Positions 42,637 to 52,424 of a stretch of 64,000 bases of DNA are shown piece by piece. Under the pieces are notes generated by a model that worked only from the letters and a program-made list of their open reading frames with translations, was not told the DNA's origin and did no database searches. The translations under genes and the position numbers were made by a program. Positions within the stretch are counted from its first letter, which is position 1, and the number at the start of each line of letters is the position of its first letter. Origin of the DNA: Devosia chinhatensis (GTDB lineage Bacteria; Pseudomonadota; Alphaproteobacteria; Rhizobiales; Devosiaceae); contig NZ_JZEY01000061.1 in assembly GCF_000969445.1 (NCBI RefSeq), positions 186,001 through 250,000 of the forward strand. The letters run 5' to 3'.

Positions 42637-43121
42637 CTGGTGTCGCCGACGATGTGGGTGGGCGCGTCGGGGATGTTGCGCAGGAAATCCGGCAGCCAGG
42701 CCGGGAGCAGGTTGACATCCTCGAGCGCCGACCCGGCCAGCGGCACCCAGTGGAAGGAGAGATCATGTCCCTCGTCCTGCCGGACGAGCCACGGCGACTG
42801 CCCGTTGGGCCCCTGCCCGACAAGTTCGACCGTGTAGAAAAAGCCCAGCTCGTGGAAGTCCTGATCCTCGCGCCGGTAGAAACTTTCGGACGTGGCGATC
42901 AGGCGACCCACGCTGGCGGGCATGGCCAGTTCCTCCTCGATTTCCCGCGCCAGGCTCAGACGGCTCCGCTCGCCCAGCTCGACCCGGCCGCCGGGCAGCA
43001 TGGTATAGTTGTCGTCATCCTCGCGGCAGACCAGCACATGATCGTCGACAATGACGATACCGGCCACGCGGTAGTTGAAGCGCTGCCCCTCGATGGGAAA
43101 GCTGATGACGTGGCGGCTCAT
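42633..43121 (-). CDS. Nudix hydrolase
   Basis: 162-residue Nudix enzyme. The Nudix box is [24 protein letters not shown], matching GX5EX7REUXEE with a methionine where glycine is usual, so the pyrophosphatase site is close to complete. The substrate is unknown. The N-terminal [17 protein letters not shown] is family-typical. It overlaps ruvB and ybgC by four bases each. In many related genomes ruvB is followed directly by ybgC or tolQ, so this gene is an insertion into that order. Confidence 0.86.
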   Translation of the reverse strand: MSRHVISFPIEGQRFNYRVAGIVIVDDHVLVCREDDDNYTMLPGGRVELGERSRLSLAREIEEELAMPASVGRLIATSESFYRREDQDFHELGFFYTVELVGQGPNGQSPWLVRQDEGHDLSFHWVPLAGSALEDVNLLPAWLPDFLRNIPDAPTHIVGDTR

Positions 43122-44155
43122 TCTTCGCCCTCTTCGAACAGGCTCGACTGAATGCCGACAAAGCCCTGCGGCACGCTTTTGCCCATATGCTGGAAGGCGA
43201 TGGCGGTGAGCATGCGACCACGCGGCGTGCGCTGGATGAAGCCCTGCTGCAAGAGATAGGGCTCGACGATTTCCTCGATCGCGTCCCGCGGCTCGCTGAG
43301 GGCAGCGGCGATGGTCTCGATGCCCACCGGACCGCCATTGTAGAAATCGGCGATGGTGGTGAGATAGCGCCGGTCGAGCTGGTCGAGCCCGCGCGCATCG
43401 ACATCGAGCCGGATCAGCGCCTTGTCGGCCACGGCGCGATTGACCTCGGAGGCACCATCGACCATGGCGAAGTCGATGACCCGGCGCAAAAGCCGGCCAG
43501 CAATGCGCGGCGTGCCACGCGACCGCCGGGCGATTTCCATGGCGCCATCGGGCGCCATCGGCATGCCCAGGAGCCTTGCACCGCGCGTCACGATCTGCAC
43601 CAGTTCCTCGGGCGTGTAGAAATTGAGCCGCACCGGAATGCCAAAGCGGTCGCGCAGCGGCGTAGTCAGAAGGCCCGCACGGGTCGTGGCGCCCACAAGA
43701 GTGAACTTGGCCAGATCGATGCGCACGGAGCGGGCCGCGGGCCCCTCGCCGATGATCAGATCAAGCTGAAAATCCTCCATTGCCGGATAGAGCACTTCCT
43801 CGATGGCCGGGTTGAGGCGGTGGATTTCATCGATGAAGAGCACGTCGCGCTCTTCGAGATTGGTGAGCAGCGCCGCAAGATCACCCGCCTTGGCAATGAC
43901 CGGGCCGGACGTGGCACGAAAGCCGACGCCCAGTTCCTTGGCGATGATCTGGGCCAGGGTGGTCTTGCCCAGGCCGGGCGGGCCGACGAACAGCACATGG
44001 TCCAGCGCCGAGCCGCGCTGTCGGGCTGCCTGGATGAAGACCTCCAGATTGGCCCGCGCTGCAGCCTGGCCCACGAAGTCCGAAAAGCCGGATGGACGCA
44101 GCGACACATCGAGATTGTCGTCACGGCCGGCGGAAGCGGAAGTCAGGTCGGTCAA
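43118..44155 (-). CDS. ruvB: Holliday junction branch migration helicase RuvB
   Basis: 345-residue AAA+ motor. Walker A is GPPGLGKTT, Walker [10 protein letters not shown], sensor 1 lies in [10 protein letters not shown], the arginine finger region is LRDRFG, and the C-terminal winged helix ends [13 protein letters not shown]. Two RuvB hexamers pump DNA through RuvA-bound Holliday junctions. It overlaps ruvA by four bases. The order ruvC-ruvA-ruvB is conserved. Confidence 0.97.
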   Translation of the reverse strand: MTDLTSASAGRDDNLDVSLRPSGFSDFVGQAAARANLEVFIQAARQRGSALDHVLFVGPPGLGKTTLAQIIAKELGVGFRATSGPVIAKAGDLAALLTNLEERDVLFIDEIHRLNPAIEEVLYPAMEDFQLDLIIGEGPAARSVRIDLAKFTLVGATTRAGLLTTPLRDRFGIPVRLNFYTPEELVQIVTRGARLLGMPMAPDGAMEIARRSRGTPRIAGRLLRRVIDFAMVDGASEVNRAVADKALIRLDVDARGLDQLDRRYLTTIADFYNGGPVGIETIAAALSEPRDAIEEIVEPYLLQQGFIQRTPRGRMLTAIAFQHMGKSVPQGFVGIQSSLFEEGEE

Positions 44156-44769
44156 GCGCTCAATTCCCTCAGGCCCAGGCGGATGAGTTTTTCAGTGGCC
44201 GTATCGTCGCCTTCGCGCGCCACGACCCGCGCCACCGCGGCCGAGGCCTGAGCGCTGGAATAGCCCAGATTAGTGAGTGCGGAAACCGCATCGGCCACAT
44301 TGCCGGCCGCGACACCGTCGCCCAGCGCGGCCTGGAGGCCGAGCGTGCCCGCATCGACCGCGCCGATCGCCGGCACCTTGCCCTTGAGCTCGGTCACAAC
44401 CCTCAGCGCCAGTTTCGGCCCGACGCCATTGGCCCGGCCGATCATCGCCTTATCCTGAAGCGCCACTGCGCTCGACAATTCAGCCGGCGACATGACCGAG
44501 AGAATGGCCAGCGCCACGCGCGAACCGACGCCCTGCACGCTGGTCAGAAGAGTGAACCAGCTCTTTTCCGCTTCGCCGGAAAAGCCATAAAGGCGGATCA
44601 GGTCTTCGCGCACGATGGTTTCGATGAACACCACGGCGGCTTCCCCGACGCGAGGCAGGCTTTGCAACGTGCGCGAGGAACAGAACACCTGGTAGCAGAC
44701 GCCGCCGCAATCGATCAGAACCCAGTCATCCCCAAAGGAATCCACGAGGCCCTTGAGCTTGCCGATCAT
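44152..44769 (-). CDS. ruvA: Holliday junction branch migration protein RuvA
   Basis: 205-residue junction-binding protein. An OB-fold ([29 protein letters not shown] in parts) is followed by the helix-hairpin-helix region [22 protein letters not shown] and [19 protein letters not shown], and a C-terminal RuvB-binding domain ([13 protein letters not shown]). It tetramerises on four-way junctions and recruits RuvB. It overlaps both ruvC and ruvB by four bases. Confidence 0.97.
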   Translation of the reverse strand: MIGKLKGLVDSFGDDWVLIDCGGVCYQVFCSSRTLQSLPRVGEAAVVFIETIVREDLIRLYGFSGEAEKSWFTLLTSVQGVGSRVALAILSVMSPAELSSAVALQDKAMIGRANGVGPKLALRVVTELKGKVPAIGAVDAGTLGLQAALGDGVAAGNVADAVSALTNLGYSSAQASAAVARVVAREGDDTATEKLIRLGLRELSA

Positions 44770-45272
44770 GCCGGAACTCCCATACGACGGGCGGAAATGC
44801 GATGGTGGGCATGGCAGATGGCGATGGCCAGCGCGTCAGCCGCATCGGCGCCCTTGACCTGCGCACCCGGCAAGAGCGTGCGAACCATCAAACCCACCTG
44901 GTCCTTGGCTGCGTGGCCGGTGCCCACCACAGATTTCTTGACCAGATTGGCCGCATATTCGGCCACCGGCAGGCCGCGCAGGGCCGGGGTGACCAGCACC
45001 ACCCCCCGGGCCTGGCCCAGGATCAGTGCCGACCGAACCCCGGCATTGACGAAGGTTTCTTCGACGGCGGCCTCATCCGGGCGATGGGCATCGAGCACCC
45101 CATTGAGCCCCTCGGCCAAGGCCGCCAGACGATCGGACAAGGGCCCGTCCACGGGCGGGGTCAGCGTGCCTCCGGCCACAAAGCGCAGCCGGTTGTCCAG
45201 GGCTTCGATAATGCCCCAGCCGCAGCGCCGCAGCCCCGGATCGATCCCGATGATTCGTACCGCCTGTGTCAT
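44766..45272 (-). CDS. ruvC: Holliday junction resolvase RuvC
   Basis: 168-residue endonuclease that cuts Holliday junctions. Catalytic acids: Asp in IIGIDPGLRRCGWG, Glu in AVEETFVNAG, and Asp pair in GADAADALAIAICHAH. The ATG at 45272 was chosen because the conserved RIIGIDPG begins seven residues in; an in-frame extension to 45383 reads as a non-conserved hydrophobic segment. It heads the ruv string and is divergent from the diguanylate cyclase gene. The 153-base gap between them should hold both promoters. Confidence 0.96.
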   Translation of the reverse strand: MTQAVRIIGIDPGLRRCGWGIIEALDNRLRFVAGGTLTPPVDGPLSDRLAALAEGLNGVLDAHRPDEAAVEETFVNAGVRSALILGQARGVVLVTPALRGLPVAEYAANLVKKSVVGTGHAAKDQVGLMVRTLLPGAQVKGADAADALAIAICHAHHRISARRMGVPA

Positions 45273-45425
45273 GGCCCTACCTCTATCCGTCCCGCCGCAA
45301 CCTACCAAGGCCAAAGTGAACAAAGCAGAAACAACGCTCAGTATCCCAAAATTTACCCAATTGCGGAACGCTCTATTCATCACGCGCCTCTAGGCTTGCT
45401 CCTGGACGCGGGGGAATTATCGAGA

Positions 45426-46169
45426 ATGCATGGAGCGCGCACGACGCTCGGCCGACGGGCATGGATGCGGGTCTACCGCATCACGAGCCTGCTCACCGCC
45501 ATTGCCGTCATCATGTCGATCATCGTCACCAATGTGATCATGGAGACGTTTTCACAAGGCATCAATATCCAGGGCCTGATGGTCTCGATCGTAATGCCGA
45601 TCCTTTTGGGCGGCCCCTCCATTGCCCTCTTCACCTTCCGCAACGAGCAATTGCGCGTGGCCAATGAGCAATTGCAGACGCTGGCCACCTATGACTGGAT
45701 GACCTCCTGCCTCAATCGCGGCGCCTTTACCCACAAGGTCACCAGGATCCTCGAAACCACGACGTTGAGCGCCGCCCTGCTGGTCGTGGACGTCGACCAT
45801 TTCAAATCCATCAACGATAATCATGGCCATGACCGGGGCGACGATGCGCTGCGATTGATCGCGGGGACCCTGCGGGAGACGATGGGCGATCGCGCGCTGG
45901 TGGGGCGGCTGGGTGGCGAGGAATTCGGCATTTTCCTTACCTCCATAAGCCCGGCGGACCTTGCCCGCATTGCCGAGCGCTTGCGGGCGGCCGTAGCGCG
46001 CCTGGCCTTCGTTACCGACGGGGTGGGCTGCCCGCTCTCGATCAGCATCGGTGGCACCATCGTTCGCGGCAAAAGCGATTTTCGCGCGCTTTATCGGCTT
46101 GCCGATATGCAGCTCTATGAGGCCAAGGCTGCCGGCCGGGACCGCGTCAGCCTCATCGAGGCGGCCTAG
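45426..46169 (+). CDS. Membrane diguanylate cyclase (GGDEF)
   Basis: 247 residues: two membrane helices (about 20-42 and 50-70) joined by a short loop, a short coiled coil (NEQLRVANEQLQTLA), and one GGDEF domain with the motif GGEEF, the preceding DVDHFKSINDNHGHDRGDDAL and the YDWMTSCLNRGAF entry. The active-site residues look complete, so it should make cyclic di-GMP from two GTP. No RxxD inhibitory site precedes GGEEF (GDRALVGRLGGEEF), so product inhibition is unlikely. The BcsA PilZ domain is a possible target. Confidence 0.9.
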   Translation: MHGARTTLGRRAWMRVYRITSLLTAIAVIMSIIVTNVIMETFSQGINIQGLMVSIVMPILLGGPSIALFTFRNEQLRVANEQLQTLATYDWMTSCLNRGAFTHKVTRILETTTLSAALLVVDVDHFKSINDNHGHDRGDDALRLIAGTLRETMGDRALVGRLGGEEFGIFLTSISPADLARIAERLRAAVARLAFVTDGVGCPLSISIGGTIVRGKSDFRALYRLADMQLYEAKAAGRDRVSLIEAA

Positions 46170-46234
46170 ACCACACCCTGGCCGGAGACCCCGGCTGTGC
46201 GGGTGAGCCGCGCTCTCCAAACCGTCGCGGATAC

Positions 46235-46263
46235 AAAAAAGGCGGCCCGTTGGGACCGCCTTG
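46235..46263 (-). terminator. Terminator of yebC
   Basis: Stem GGCGG-CC / GG-CCGCC with a short loop, followed on the minus strand by six T, 29 bases after the yebC stop. It may also serve the convergent diguanylate cyclase gene. Confidence 0.8.
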
Positions 46264-46291
46264 CGTCGTTTTTTCCGGCAGAAGGCCGCGA

Positions 46292-47035
46292 TCAGGCCAG
46301 CTTGGCCGCGTCTTCATCGCTCATGTCGAAGTTCGAATAGACATTCTGGACGTCGTCGTCTTCTTCGAGCGTGTTGATCAGCTTCATCAGCGTCGCGCCT
46401 TTTTCGGCGTCGATGGGAGTCGAGTTCTGCGGCTTCCAGATCGCCTTGACCGATTCCGCTTCGCCCAGCACCGCTTCGAGCGCGGAGGCGACTTCGGCCA
46501 TGCTCTCGAAAGAGGTATAGATGTAATGGCCGTCTTCGTCGCTTTCGACGTCGTCGGCGCCCGCTTCGATGGCCGCTTCCATCACCTTGTCCTCGGTACC
46601 GGCGCTGGCCGGATAGGTGATTTCGCCGACGCGGTCGAACATGAAGCCGACCGAACCGGTTTCACCCAGGGCGCCGCCATTCTTGGAGAAATAGGAGCGC
46701 ACATTGGAGGCGGTGCGGTTGCGGTTGTCGGTCAGAGCCTCGACGATGACCGCCACGCCACCGGGGCCATAGCCCTCGTAGCGGATCTCGTCATAGTTCT
46801 CTGCATCGCCGCCCGAGGCCTTCTTCACGGCCCGCTCGATATTGTCCTTGGGCATGGACTGGGAGCGCGCATTGGTGATGGCGAGGCGCAAACGCGGATT
46901 GAAGGCGGGATCGGGCTGGCCCATCTTGGCCGCCACGGTGATTTCGCGGGCGAGCTTGGAGAAGATCTTCGAACGGATCGCGTCCGACTTGCCCTTGCGG
47001 TGCATGATGTTCTTGGCGTGTGAATGGCCGGCCAT
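46292..47035 (-). CDS. yebC: YebC/PmpR family protein (TACO1-like)
   Basis: 247-residue YebC, starting [19 protein letters not shown] and containing [23 protein letters not shown] and [11 protein letters not shown], all invariant family features. Members have been described as transcription regulators and, more recently, as factors that help ribosomes through proline stretches. It is next to the ruv region as in most bacteria, but here the diguanylate cyclase gene lies between. A good promoter is 42-70 bases upstream. Confidence 0.95.
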   Translation of the reverse strand: MAGHSHAKNIMHRKGKSDAIRSKIFSKLAREITVAAKMGQPDPAFNPRLRLAITNARSQSMPKDNIERAVKKASGGDAENYDEIRYEGYGPGGVAVIVEALTDNRNRTASNVRSYFSKNGGALGETGSVGFMFDRVGEITYPASAGTEDKVMEAAIEAGADDVESDEDGHYIYTSFESMAEVASALEAVLGEAESVKAIWKPQNSTPIDAEKGATLMKLINTLEEDDDVQNVYSNFDMSDEDAAKLA

Positions 47036-47076
47036 TCGCGCACTCCGATATTAGTGAATTCTGGATATGGTGGGGC

Positions 47077-47105
47077 CTTATAGGGGGAGAAGGGCAGCTT
47101 GTGAA
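47077..47105 (-). promoter_or_regulatory. yebC promoter
   Basis: On the minus strand TTCACA (47100-47105), a 17-base spacer and TATAAG (47077-47082): five of six matches in each box. The -35 lies in a small CAGCTT/AAGCTG inverted repeat. Confidence 0.72.
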
Positions 47106-47173
47106 GCTGTGGCGGCCTCCCCCGCCCGCCGGGGCGGGGTACGGGAGCAAGGCTCGCCCCGTGCCCCAAGCGA

Positions 47174-48592
47174 TCAACCCGGATCGTGCCTGTTCCAGAT
47201 CGACTGGTCGATCTTGCCGGAAAGTTCGGGATAGTCGGCGGCATGGAACAGCGGTTCCTTGCCCGCCTTGCGCTGGGCCCGGTAGTCGCGCGTCAGCTTC
47301 ACCACCGTGCCCGAAAGCAGCACGATGGCGATCAGGTTGACGCTGGCCATCAGGCCCATGGAGGCGTCGGCCGCGTTGAAGACGGTCGCCACGCTCTCGA
47401 ACGCGCCCCAGACCACCATGGCCAGGACCCCCACGCGCAGCACCGCCAGGCCGGTGCGATTGCCCAGGCGCAGGAAGACCATGGCGTTCTCGGCGTACGA
47501 GTAATTGCCGATGATCGAGGTGAAGGCGAAGAACAGGATCGCGATGGCGATGAAATACTGGCCGGCGCCCCCGATATGGACGCTCATCGCCGCCTGCGTC
47601 AGCGGGGTTCCGGTCAATTCGCTGCCCGGCACCATGACCCCGGACAGAAGGATCATCAACGCGGTGGCGGTGCAGATCAGGATGGTGTCGATGAAGACGC
47701 CCAGGGCCTGAACGAAGCCCTGCGAAGAGGGATGGTGCGGATCGGGGGTCGCGACCGCGGCGATATTGGGGGCGGAGCCCATGCCGGCTTCGTTGGAAAA
47801 CAGACCGCGCTTGACCCCGTTCAGCAGCGCACCGGCAATGCCGCCGCCCGCCGCATCGAGCCCGAAGGCGCTCTGCACGATATGGCCAAGCATGCCCGGC
47901 ACCTCGCCGATATTGATGACGACGACATAGAGCGCGACAAGCAGATAGACCACCGCCATGAAGGGCACGATGATCTCGGCCACCCGGGCGATCTGGCGAA
48001 TGCCCCCGAAGATGACGATGCCCGTGAGTGCAGCCAGCGCGAGCCCGACCCAGAGCTTGTCGACGCCGAACGCGCCCTGAAAGGCATCGGCGATGGAATT
48101 GGCCTGCACCGCGTTGAAGACGAGGCCGAAGGCCAGGATCAGGCAGACGGAAAACACCGCGCCGGCCCAGGGCGCACCCAGTCCACGCGCGATATAGAAG
48201 GCCGGCCCGCCGCGATATTCACCGTTCTCGTTGCGCGTCTTGTAGAGCTGGGCAAGGGTCGATTCCGAATAGGCCGTGGCCATGCCGACCAGAGCAACCA
48301 TCCACATCCAGAAGATGGCGCCGGGCCCGCCCAGATAGAGCGCGACGGCCACCCCTGCCAGATTGCCGGTGCCCACGCGCGAGGCCAGCGAGGTGCACAG
48401 CGCCTGGAACGGGGTGATGCCGGCGCTGTCGTTTTTCTTGGAGCCGATGACGGCGCGGAACATCTCGCCGAACTGCACGAACTGGATGAATCCCAGCCGG
48501 ATGGTGAAGAACAGGCCGACGGCCAGAAGGCCATAGATGAGCACATAGCCCCAGAAGATCTCGTTGAGAAAATTGATGATCGGATCGAGCAT
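47174..48592 (-). CDS. Alanine/glycine:cation symporter (AGCS family)
   Basis: 472-residue inner-membrane symporter, sodium- or proton-coupled uptake of alanine or glycine. Family marks are SLASRVGTGNLAGVAVALYLGGPGA (read in parts), TRNENGEYRGGPAFYI, GLFSNEAGMGSAPNIAA and ENAMVFLR. About ten hydrophobic helices. The ATG at 48592 gives the normal N-terminus MLDPIINFLNEIFWG; an upstream frame lacks family sequence. Single gene between yebC and ymdB, with 117 and 138 base gaps. A GC-rich inverted repeat lies past its stop at about 47116-47139. Confidence 0.93.
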   Translation of the reverse strand: MLDPIINFLNEIFWGYVLIYGLLAVGLFFTIRLGFIQFVQFGEMFRAVIGSKKNDSAGITPFQALCTSLASRVGTGNLAGVAVALYLGGPGAIFWMWMVALVGMATAYSESTLAQLYKTRNENGEYRGGPAFYIARGLGAPWAGAVFSVCLILAFGLVFNAVQANSIADAFQGAFGVDKLWVGLALAALTGIVIFGGIRQIARVAEIIVPFMAVVYLLVALYVVVINIGEVPGMLGHIVQSAFGLDAAGGGIAGALLNGVKRGLFSNEAGMGSAPNIAAVATPDPHHPSSQGFVQALGVFIDTILICTATALMILLSGVMVPGSELTGTPLTQAAMSVHIGGAGQYFIAIAILFFAFTSIIGNYSYAENAMVFLRLGNRTGLAVLRVGVLAMVVWGAFESVATVFNAADASMGLMASVNLIAIVLLSGTVVKLTRDYRAQRKAGKEPLFHAADYPELSGKIDQSIWNRHDPG

Positions 48593-48709
48593 GGGGCCCT
48601 CTCGCCTCGGCGATTGATGAACGGATCGGGTTGGCACGAAGCGGTCACGAGGGCCGCCGATGCCGCATCGCGATCGGACCCCAGATCGGTCAGGCCAGCA
48701 AGCGGAAAA

Positions 48710-49534
48710 TCAGCGCGTCGGAAAATCCGGCATGGCCTGGGCCAGGACCCCGCCGAGGCGCAGCGGGGCCACGTAGAGGGCAAGGCCGGTGCGCGGATCG
48801 GTCTCGACGGCCACCCCGCACAAGGTCGCCTCGCCCTCGGCGGGGCTGAAGCGGCCATTGGGAATGCCGGTGAGGAAGCGATTGAGCGGCTCGTCGGTAT
48901 CGGTGCCGATGATACTGTCGAAATCCCCGCACATGCCGGCATCGGCCATGAAGGCGGTACCGCCTTTGAGCACGCGATGATCGGCGGTGGGCAAATGGGT
49001 ATGGGTGCCCACGACCAGGCTCGCCCGGCCGTCGAGGAAATGGCCCATGGCCTGGATTTCCGACGTCGCCTCGGTGTGGAAATCGACGATGACGGCATCG
49101 GCCACCTCGCCGAGCGGTGCATCGGCGATGGCCGCTTCCACCGCCCGGAACGGATCGTCGATCGGCGGCATGAATACCCGGCCCAGCGCATTGACGACGA
49201 GGACGCGATGCCCGTTGCGTCCCTCTACCATCATGGCGCCGCGCCCGGGCGTGCCGGGGGGATAATTGATCGGGCGGATGAGGGTAGGCTCGCGCTCGAT
49301 ATAGGTCAGCGCCTCGCGCTGGTCGAAGGCATGGTCGCCAAGCGTCACGATATCGGCGCCGGCATCGCGCAATGCCTGGAAGTGGCTCTCGATCAGCCCC
49401 TTGCCATGGCTGGCATTTTCGCCGTTGACCACCACGAAGTCGAACCGATGCTGGGCGATCAGGCCCGGCAGGCGCTCGGTCACGCCATCGCGGCCGGAGC
49501 GGCCCATCACGTCGCCCAGAAACAGCAATCTCAT
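48710..49534 (-). CDS. YmdB-type metallophosphoesterase (TIGR00282 family)
   Basis: 274-residue calcineurin-like phosphoesterase resembling Bacillus YmdB: MRLLFLGDVMGRSGRDGV, VVVNGENASHGKG, VTLGDHAFDQRE, and VDFHTEATSE followed by VGTHTHLPTADHRVL carry the metal-binding Asp, Asn, Glu and His residues. YmdB hydrolyses 2',3'-cyclic nucleotides and affects colony development in Bacillus; the role in alphaproteobacteria is not settled. It overlaps ygfA by four bases, a coupling common in this order. Confidence 0.92.
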   Translation of the reverse strand: MRLLFLGDVMGRSGRDGVTERLPGLIAQHRFDFVVVNGENASHGKGLIESHFQALRDAGADIVTLGDHAFDQREALTYIEREPTLIRPINYPPGTPGRGAMMVEGRNGHRVLVVNALGRVFMPPIDDPFRAVEAAIADAPLGEVADAVIVDFHTEATSEIQAMGHFLDGRASLVVGTHTHLPTADHRVLKGGTAFMADAGMCGDFDSIIGTDTDEPLNRFLTGIPNGRFSPAEGEATLCGVAVETDPRTGLALYVAPLRLGGVLAQAMPDFPTR

Positions 49535-50118
49535 TGAGATGTCCCGAAAAAGCGCACGCCTTGCTCGGTGATCACTGCATCGAGGGGCATGTCATGGGGC
49601 GCGCGCGGGACCTGCTCCAGTTCCTGGGCGGCAAAGGCCAGCCCGACCAGAAGCGGCTTGCGCGCGAGCGTGGCCAGGGTGCGGTCGTAATAACCGCCGC
49701 CATAGCCGAGGCGGGTACCAGCGCTGTCAAAGCCCAGAAGCGGCACGAGCACGAGATCGGGCTCTGCCCGGGGTGCGAGATCGGAGGGCGCCAGCGTGCC
49801 GAAACCGGCTTCGTAGAGGGGCTGGTCTGCTTCCCAGACCCGCAGGTCGAGCGGGGCATCCTCCCCCTGCACCACCGGCAGCAGCACGGTCTGGCCGCCA
49901 TCCATCAGCCGGATCAGGATAGGCTGGCAATCGAGCTCGTCCCGGATGCGCCAATAGCCGGCAATCACATCCTCGGGGGCAAAGGCGATGTTCTCGAAGA
50001 AGGCTGCGGCGACGGCCTCTGCGGCGTCCTCGCGCTCGCTTTGCGTCAGCGCCGCGCGCGCCGCATGGGCCTGCCTGCGCAAACCGGCCTTGGCGTCTTC
50101 GATGGAAAGGTCCGCCAT
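49531..50118 (-). CDS. 5-formyltetrahydrofolate cyclo-ligase
   Basis: 195-residue enzyme that converts 5-formyl-THF to 5,10-methenyl-THF with ATP (YgfA/FAU1 family). Marks are KAGLRRQAHAARAAL, GYWRIRDELD, and the nucleotide loop DLVLVPLLGFDSAGTRLGYGGGYYDRTL (in parts). The ATG at 50118 follows GAGGGCGC. The gene lies directly behind a likely 6S RNA, the arrangement seen from E. coli to Rhizobiales. It overlaps the phosphoesterase gene. Confidence 0.93.
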   Translation of the reverse strand: MADLSIEDAKAGLRRQAHAARAALTQSEREDAAEAVAAAFFENIAFAPEDVIAGYWRIRDELDCQPILIRLMDGGQTVLLPVVQGEDAPLDLRVWEADQPLYEAGFGTLAPSDLAPRAEPDLVLVPLLGFDSAGTRLGYGGGYYDRTLATLARKPLLVGLAFAAQELEQVPRAPHDMPLDAVITEQGVRFFGTSQ

Positions 50119-50124
50119 GCGCCC

Positions 50125-50290
50125 TCGTGCCAAACAGAATTCAGGTGCCGCCCTGGCCGTGGGACATGCGATCCCGGGAACCTACTCACGTAGGTGGGCG
50201 CCGTATGTCCGAGCCCACGGGCCCGGTCAGGGACAGCTCCCTTAGGATCGATTAAGGCCCCGGGGATATGTGAAGTCCTCACGCGCCGGG
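50125..50290 (-). ncRNA. ssrS: 6S RNA candidate
   Basis: Placed by synteny and structure. It lies immediately upstream of ygfA on the same strand, downstream of zapA in the ancestral order. The minus-strand sequence folds into a long irregular hairpin: CCGTG..GGACAT pairs with ATGTCC..CACGG, CCCTG pairs with CAGGG, and the apical stem is ACCTA-CGTGAG-TAGGT. A possible promoter is TTTGCA - 18 bases - TATATC with TATATC at 50301-50306. 6S RNA binds sigma-70 RNA polymerase in stationary phase. Ends are approximate, and I could not fit the closing stem with certainty. Confidence 0.68.
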
Positions 50291-50402
50291 CAGCCCGCCA
50301 GATATAGGCACTTCCCTCTTGCCATGCAAAGAGCCCGGCGCAACTTATGAGCGGATTGCACAACCCTTTGACCCACAGGGTCGCCTTGTCGAGTAGATCG
50401 CC

Positions 50403-52010
50403 ATGTTCGCCTATGTCCTGATCGTGGTGACACTTGCCCTGGTGCTGAGCGCCCTGGCCGAGCGGCGAGCCTTCCAGCCCGCGCTTGTCGTTGTCATGGT
50501 GGGTCTTGCAGCTTCCTACATTCCGGGCATTCCGCTGCTCGAGCTCGACCCGCACTTCCTCCTCACCATCGTATTGCCGCCTATGCTGTTCTCGGCGGCG
50601 CGGGACTTTTCCTTTGCCGATTTCCGCCGGCGCATGGGCTCGATCGTCAACCTGGGCGTGTTTCTGGTCTTTGCCACCACCCTCGTGGTGGGCGGCGCGA
50701 CGCTGGGCGTCCTGCCCGACCTGTTGCCCATCGCCGCCCTGATCCTGGGGGTGGTGGTCGCCCCGCCCGATGCGGTGGCCGCTATCTCCATCGGCCGCCG
50801 CGCCGGTCTGCCGGTGGGGCTGATGACTGTGCTCAAGGGCGAAAGCCTCATCAACGACGCCGCCGCCCTCACCATCTTCGCGGTGCTCGTGGCCATCGCC
50901 TCGGGCACGCATGCCTTTATCGACAACATCCCGCTCTATTTCCTTTATGCCGCCGGGCTGGGCATCGCCATCGGCCTGCTGATCGGCAATCTGGCCCAGG
51001 CGGCGCGGCACCTGCTGTCCAGCCCTTCGCTGACCACGGCGCTTTCGGTGATCATCCCGTTCGCGGCCTATCTCAGCGCGGAGGAATTGCATGCCTCGGG
51101 AGTCCTCGCGGTCGTGGCGGCAGGTTTCGCCATGGGTCATCACGGCGTGCAGGCCGGCTACAAGGAGCGCATGCAGGAAACCAGTTTCTGGCGCACTGTC
51201 GATACGCTGCTCGAAACCTTTGTCTTTGCCTATATCGGCCTGCAATTGCGCTTCGTGATCGCCGACGCCAACGAAGCCGGCTTCGATGCCGGCGAACTGG
51301 CGCTGGCGACCGCTGCGATCTTTGCTGCCATGGTCGCAACGCGCTATGCCTGGATTTTCGGTTCGGCACTCCTGGCGCGCTGGCGCCATCGCCGCCTCAC
51401 GCAGTCGGGGCGAGGCGTGGCGGGGCAAAGACGCATCCAGCCGCCGCTGAGCTGGAAGGAAAATATCGTCCTCGGCTGGACCGGCATGCGCGGCGTGGTC
51501 ACGCTGGCGGCGGCAGCGGGCACGCCGCTGATCATTGCGGGAGGCGCCGGTTTTCCCGGACGCGAGGCCATCGTCTCCATCGCCTTTCTCGTCACCATTA
51601 CCAGCCTTCTCGTGCAGGGACTGACCCTGCCATTGCTGATTGGCTGGCTGAAGCTCGACGACCCCGACCACGACCATTTCGTCAGAGCACAGCGCGCTCA
51701 CGCCGAGGAACTGACGCGGATCGCCACCGACGAGGCCCTTGCCGCCTATGCGAAGAGCCATCCCGGCCCGGAATCGGCGCGGCTGGTGACCATCATGCGC
51801 CAGCGCTTCCGCGCCGAGCAGAAGATGGAAAAGCCCGCCGGCGTGGCGACGAACGAAGCCTTGGCGATCGGAAAGCTGCTGCTCGAAACCCGCCGCACCC
51901 GCCTCGTCACGGCACGCGACAATTTCGAACTCGACGACACCATCGTGCGCGACATGCTCGAAAAGCTCGATCTCGAACAGGCATTCATGGATAGCGTCGC
52001 CGAAGGTTGA
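50403..52010 (+). CDS. CPA1-family Na+/H+ antiporter
   Basis: 535-residue NhaP/NHE-type antiporter with about 12 membrane helices and a ~110-residue C-terminal cytosolic tail. The core motif VVVAPPDAVAAISIGRRAGLP (conserved PPD with Asp) and KGESLINDAAALTIFAVL (ND in the ion site) are intact, with GWTGMRGVVTLAAA near the end of the membrane domain. It exchanges sodium or potassium for protons, giving pH and salt homeostasis. It lies on the plus strand between zapA and the 6S RNA, breaking an otherwise conserved minus-strand order. Confidence 0.92.
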   Translation: MFAYVLIVVTLALVLSALAERRAFQPALVVVMVGLAASYIPGIPLLELDPHFLLTIVLPPMLFSAARDFSFADFRRRMGSIVNLGVFLVFATTLVVGGATLGVLPDLLPIAALILGVVVAPPDAVAAISIGRRAGLPVGLMTVLKGESLINDAAALTIFAVLVAIASGTHAFIDNIPLYFLYAAGLGIAIGLLIGNLAQAARHLLSSPSLTTALSVIIPFAAYLSAEELHASGVLAVVAAGFAMGHHGVQAGYKERMQETSFWRTVDTLLETFVFAYIGLQLRFVIADANEAGFDAGELALATAAIFAAMVATRYAWIFGSALLARWRHRRLTQSGRGVAGQRRIQPPLSWKENIVLGWTGMRGVVTLAAAAGTPLIIAGGAGFPGREAIVSIAFLVTITSLLVQGLTLPLLIGWLKLDDPDHDHFVRAQRAHAEELTRIATDEALAAYAKSHPGPESARLVTIMRQRFRAEQKMEKPAGVATNEALAIGKLLLETRRTRLVTARDNFELDDTIVRDMLEKLDLEQAFMDSVAEG

Positions 52011-52048
52011 TGCGACTCATGGCATCCGATGAGGCGCGGCGTGGCTCC

Positions 52049-52420
52049 TCAGGGCAAGGGAGCGGTATCGTCCAGATTGTCGGCCACGCTGTCCAGCGCC
52101 TTGGCTGCGGCCGTCAGCCGGCGGGCAAACTGCGACTCGGTCTGTTCGAGCTCGTCGGCAATTTCCTGGCCGGCCTGAGTGAGCGTTGCGACTTCCTGTT
52201 CGAGGGCAGCGATGCGGCGCTCGGCCTCGCTCAGTTCGTCCAGTACGGCGATGCCGGCCATGACGGTGAGGCGATTGTCGCCGATCTCGCCGACGGCGCC
52301 CTTGAGCGCTTCGACCTGGCCATTGAACCGATCGGCCAGCCCGATCAGGTGCCGCTGTTGGCCCTCTTCGCAGGCCATGCGATATTTGCGGCCATTGATC
52401 TCGACATTGACTTCCGGCAC
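52049..52420 (-). CDS. zapA: Cell division protein ZapA
   Basis: 123-residue ZapA, which crosslinks FtsZ filaments at the division ring. The N-terminal VNVEINGRKYRMACEEGQQRHLIGLADRFN (read in parts) and the GDNRLTVMAGIAVLDEL segment are diagnostic; a C-terminal coiled coil follows. The start is a GTG at 52420 with GGAG seven bases upstream; a longer open frame extends to 52708 but merely overlaps the DUF4164 gene out of frame. It is four bases after DUF4164, so coupled. Confidence 0.9.
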   Translation of the reverse strand: MPEVNVEINGRKYRMACEEGQQRHLIGLADRFNGQVEALKGAVGEIGDNRLTVMAGIAVLDELSEAERRIAALEQEVATLTQAGQEIADELEQTESQFARRLTAAAKALDSVADNLDDTAPLP

Positions 52421-52424
52421 TTCG

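Noticed and set aside
47110-47165. GC-rich inverted repeat as a terminator of the AGCS gene
   Set aside because: The CCCCGCC/GGCGGGG arms can pair, but no T run follows; noted only as a repeat near the symporter stop.
47186-49537. 783-residue plus-strand open frame opposite the AGCS symporter and ymdB
   Set aside because: Shadow frame rich in His, Gly, Asp and Glu without domains; it spans two well-supported minus-strand genes.
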